From NCBI GenBank assembly GCA_020433835.1, contig JAGRBY010000412.1, positions 1-6,530 of the forward strand: a stretch of DNA of 6,530 bases, given 5' to 3'. Below are positions 5,054-6,530 of the stretch, piece by piece. Below the pieces are notes generated by a model. The model was given only the letters and a program-made list of their open reading frames with translations. It was not told where the DNA came from and ran no database searches. The stretch's first letter is position 1, and the number at the start of each line of letters is the position of its first letter. Both the position numbers and the translations under genes were made by a program. This DNA comes from Anaerolineae bacterium (GTDB lineage: Bacteria; Chloroflexota; Anaerolineae; 4572-78; J111).

Positions 5054-5476
5054 ATGAGCAAAACCTACATCTCCGCTACACTTCGACAACGGGTTTATGA
5101 TCGAGCCAACGGTTGTTGTGAGTACTGCCTTATTCCCGAAATAGCTGTTCTCGTTCCGCACCAGATCGACCATATTATTGCCGAGAAACATGGTGGTACA
5201 ACGGATGCTGAAAATCTAGCACTTTCTTGTACCTTATGTAACAAACATAAAGGTAGCGATATTGCCTCTCTTGACCCTATGACCAAAAAATTTACGCCTC
5301 TCTACAACCCTCGACAAGATCGTTGGCGCGATCATTTTCAGCTAAACAACGCCGAGTTTGTAGCCATAACTTCTATTGGTCAAGTAACTATTCGGCTGTT
5401 ACAAATGAACCGCTCTGATAGAGTAGAAGAACGTCGTCTGCTTCTACGCTCTAATCTGATCCATATACCAGAATAA
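5054..5476 (+). CDS. HNH endonuclease
   Basis: A 140-residue HNH nuclease. The zinc knuckle is Cys22-x2-Cys25 (CCEYC) with Cys59-x2-Cys62 (CTLC). The catalytic beta-beta-alpha-metal core is readable as IDHIIAEKHGG (38-48, with Asp39-His40), Asn54 in DAENLALSC, and CNKHKGSDI (62-70, with Asn63 and His65). The C-terminal part, FTPLYNPRQDRWRDHF (80-95) and a strand-rich tail ending with a basic helix (RVEERRLLLRS), matches the solo-HNH family I recall from cyanobacteria and Chloroflexota. It starts 6 bp after the upstream stop with no clear Shine-Dalgarno site, so translation is probably coupled. It acts on nucleic acid in the cytoplasm; target unknown. The small size and partner gene suggest a toxin or defence role rather than homing, as inference. 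Confidence 0.92.
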   Translation: MSKTYISATLRQRVYDRANGCCEYCLIPEIAVLVPHQIDHIIAEKHGGTTDAENLALSCTLCNKHKGSDIASLDPMTKKFTPLYNPRQDRWRDHFQLNNAEFVAITSIGQVTIRLLQMNRSDRVEERRLLLRSNLIHIPE

Positions 5477-5515
5477 GTCATCTACCAAACATATTAAAGT
5501 TATGATAACCGGAGT

Positions 5516-5578
5516 AGTTCGTAGTAATGGCTTTAGCGGAGCCATTTAAGATAAAGGCTAAAGCCATTACTACGAACT
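5516..5578. repeat. 22-bp perfect inverted repeat between convergent genes
   Basis: The arms at 5516-5537 (beginning AGTTCGTAGTAATGGC) and 5557-5578 are perfect reverse complements over 22 bp, with a 19-nt loop. A second arrangement exists: AATGGCT (5526-5532) can pair with AGCCATT (5539-5545) in the loop. It sits between the stop codons of the HNH gene and the CoA-binding gene. No T run borders it, so it fits a dispersed foldback repeat better than an intrinsic terminator, although it may help separate convergent transcripts. Confidence 0.75.
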
Positions 5579-5588
5579 GAATATTCAC

Positions 5589-5990
5589 CTATCGCATCAA
5601 CTGCCGATGATCGACCGCAATGCATGCATCCTCGATAACTTCCAGCCCCGCCGTGCGTGCTTTTTGAGCCGCTTCTTCATTGTGAAGACCCAACTGCATC
5701 CAAACGCTTTTGGCCCCCACCTCAATCGCTTCATCAACGATGGGGGGAATGTGCTCGTTGCGGCGAAAAATCAACACCATATCAATTGGCTCCGGCACTG
5801 AACGCAAATCGGGGTATGACTTCTCTCCCAAAGCCTCATCGAGTTCAGGATTAACGGGAATAATGCGGTAGCCAACTGATTGCATATATTTCGGTACAGT
5901 ATAGCCGGCTCGCGTTTGGCTGGCCGACAGCCCCACCACGGCAATGGTACGGGTGGCGTTAAGAATTTGTTTTTTATCTTCAATCATCAT
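5589..5990 (-). CDS. CoA-binding domain protein, YccU type
   Basis: A 133-residue Rossmann-fold protein of the stand-alone CoA-binding family (YccU-like), normal length. Readable motifs are the nucleotide-binding loop VVGLSASQTRAGY (18-30), GYRIIPVNP (40-48), DMVLIFRR (70-77), VWMQLGLHNEEA (96-107) and GLEVIEDAC (115-123). The family resembles the CoA-binding part of succinyl-CoA synthetase and probably binds CoA or an acyl-CoA; no reaction is established. The gene overlaps the upstream hydroxylase gene by 11 bp if it starts at the first ATG (5990) or by 8 bp from the second (5987). The second is better spaced from GGAG (plus 5994-5997), 6 nt versus 3 nt, so 5987 may be the true start. It is co-translated with the upstream gene. 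Confidence 0.9.
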   Translation of the reverse strand: MMIEDKKQILNATRTIAVVGLSASQTRAGYTVPKYMQSVGYRIIPVNPELDEALGEKSYPDLRSVPEPIDMVLIFRRNEHIPPIVDEAIEVGAKSVWMQLGLHNEEAAQKARTAGLEVIEDACIAVDHRQLMR

Positions 5991-6530
5991 TTACTCCGTA
6001 CACCAACTCAAACAGCCGATTTGGACTGAGTGGTATTTCCAAAATTTCGGGAGCATCGTCGCTCAAGGCATTTTCAACGGCTTGCACAAATGCCGCCGCC
6101 GCCGGAATAGCCCCGGCCTCGCCCGCGCCTTTAATCCCCAACGGGTTCAGCGGCGACAGCGTCTCGAAGTGGCCAATTTCCATGCGCGGCACATCCATCG
6201 CCGTGGGCAGCAAATAATCCATAAATGAAGCGTTCAGCAACTGGCCGTTCTCATCAAAATGAAGCTGCTCGTAAAAGGCGTTGCCCAACCCTTGCGCCAC
6301 CCCGCCGTGAATTTGGCCATCGAGAATCAGCGGGTTGATAACTTTACCGCAATCGTGAACGACCACATATTTTTTCACCTCAACCAGCATCGTATCGGGA
6401 TCGACCTCGACAATAAGCGCGTGGACTCCGCTGGCGGTTGTGCCGCTTTCCGGGCCAAAATAAGATGTCGCTTCCAGGCCGGGTTCGGTGCCGGGGCGAA
6501 CGGCTCCCCGCAGTGGGTTGGCCATTAACG
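5980..6530 (-). CDS. Molybdenum hydroxylase large subunit (xanthine/CO dehydrogenase family), C-terminal part
   Basis: The frame is open to the right edge, so this is only the C-terminal 183 codons of a protein normally about 750-800 residues long. An internal ATG at 6525 is not the start. Visible signatures of the molybdopterin-binding subunit (counted from that ATG) are VHDCGKVINP (56-65), the cofactor-contacting GGVAQGLG (74-81), and KGAGEAG (132-138), whose Glu136 corresponds to the family's catalytic glutamate. The NASFMDYLLPTAMDVP stretch (98-113) is also typical. With its iron-sulfur and FAD subunits, such an enzyme hydroxylates or oxidises CO, purines, aldehydes or similar substrates. 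The active-site loop that identifies true CO dehydrogenases is outside the window, so the substrate is undetermined. The small CoA-binding gene follows with overlapping codons. Confidence 0.93.
   Translation of the reverse strand, partial: LMANPLRGAVRPGTEPGLEATSYFGPESGTTASGVHALIVEVDPDTMLVEVKKYVVVHDCGKVINPLILDGQIHGGVAQGLGNAFYEQLHFDENGQLLNASFMDYLLPTAMDVPRMEIGHFETLSPLNPLGIKGAGEAGAIPAAAAFVQAVENALSDDAPEILEIPLSPNRLFELVYGVNDD

Noticed and set aside
5095..5286. Minus-strand reading frame inside the HNH gene
   Set aside because: It is antisense to the zinc and HNH motifs, with no ribosome site and no recognisable features.
5980..6525. Complete gene starting at the ATG at 6525
   Set aside because: The frame stays open past this ATG to the window edge, and the protein matches only the C-terminal part of a much longer family.

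Overview
The window looks like a piece of a bacterial chromosome, most likely from Chloroflexota (Anaerolineae-type) with Cyanobacteria as the second choice. This is inferred from three things: a DUF2270 membrane protein fused to a DUF2179-type tail, an HNH gene pair of a kind I associate with those two phyla, and non-coding DNA rich in heptad repeats and long foldbacks. There is no marker gene here that settles taxonomy. The genes have good Shine-Dalgarno sites and use the standard code.

Layout. Positions 1-127 hold the 5' end of a minus-strand gene that runs off the left edge. Positions 128-1085 carry no credible gene. They hold a leader hairpin (148-187), a tandem array of about 20-bp units organised into a 101-bp higher-order period (188-591), a stem-rich segment (608-756) and heptad repeats (891-927, 984-1018, 1064-1084). 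A minus-strand DUF2270/DUF2179 membrane protein occupies 1086-2450. Its upstream gap (2451-2781) has a 134-bp nested foldback that resembles a MITE, a possible promoter and a second heptad-rich foldback. A minus-strand alpha/beta hydrolase follows at 2782-3762.

Positions 3898-5476 form an AT-rich accessory patch with two divergent gene pairs. One is a type II toxin-antitoxin module on the minus strand (antitoxin 4301-4516, PIN-domain toxin 3898-4311). The other, on the plus strand, is a small helical protein (4694-5047) followed 6 bp later by an HNH endonuclease (5054-5476). Both promoters sit in the 177-bp gap between the pairs, each with a palindrome close to its core elements, which suggests autoregulation. 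A 22-bp perfect inverted repeat (5516-5578) separates the HNH gene from the convergent right-hand operon. That operon is minus strand: the C-terminal part of a xanthine dehydrogenase/CO dehydrogenase-type molybdenum hydroxylase large subunit (5980-6530, cut by the window edge), overlapping a YccU-type CoA-binding protein (5589-5990).

The most unusual items are the 101-bp/20-bp higher-order repeat array, the MITE-like foldback probably carried in the leader of the DUF2270 gene, and the HNH bicistron with a palindrome over its promoter. The ordinary metabolic genes need no special explanation.
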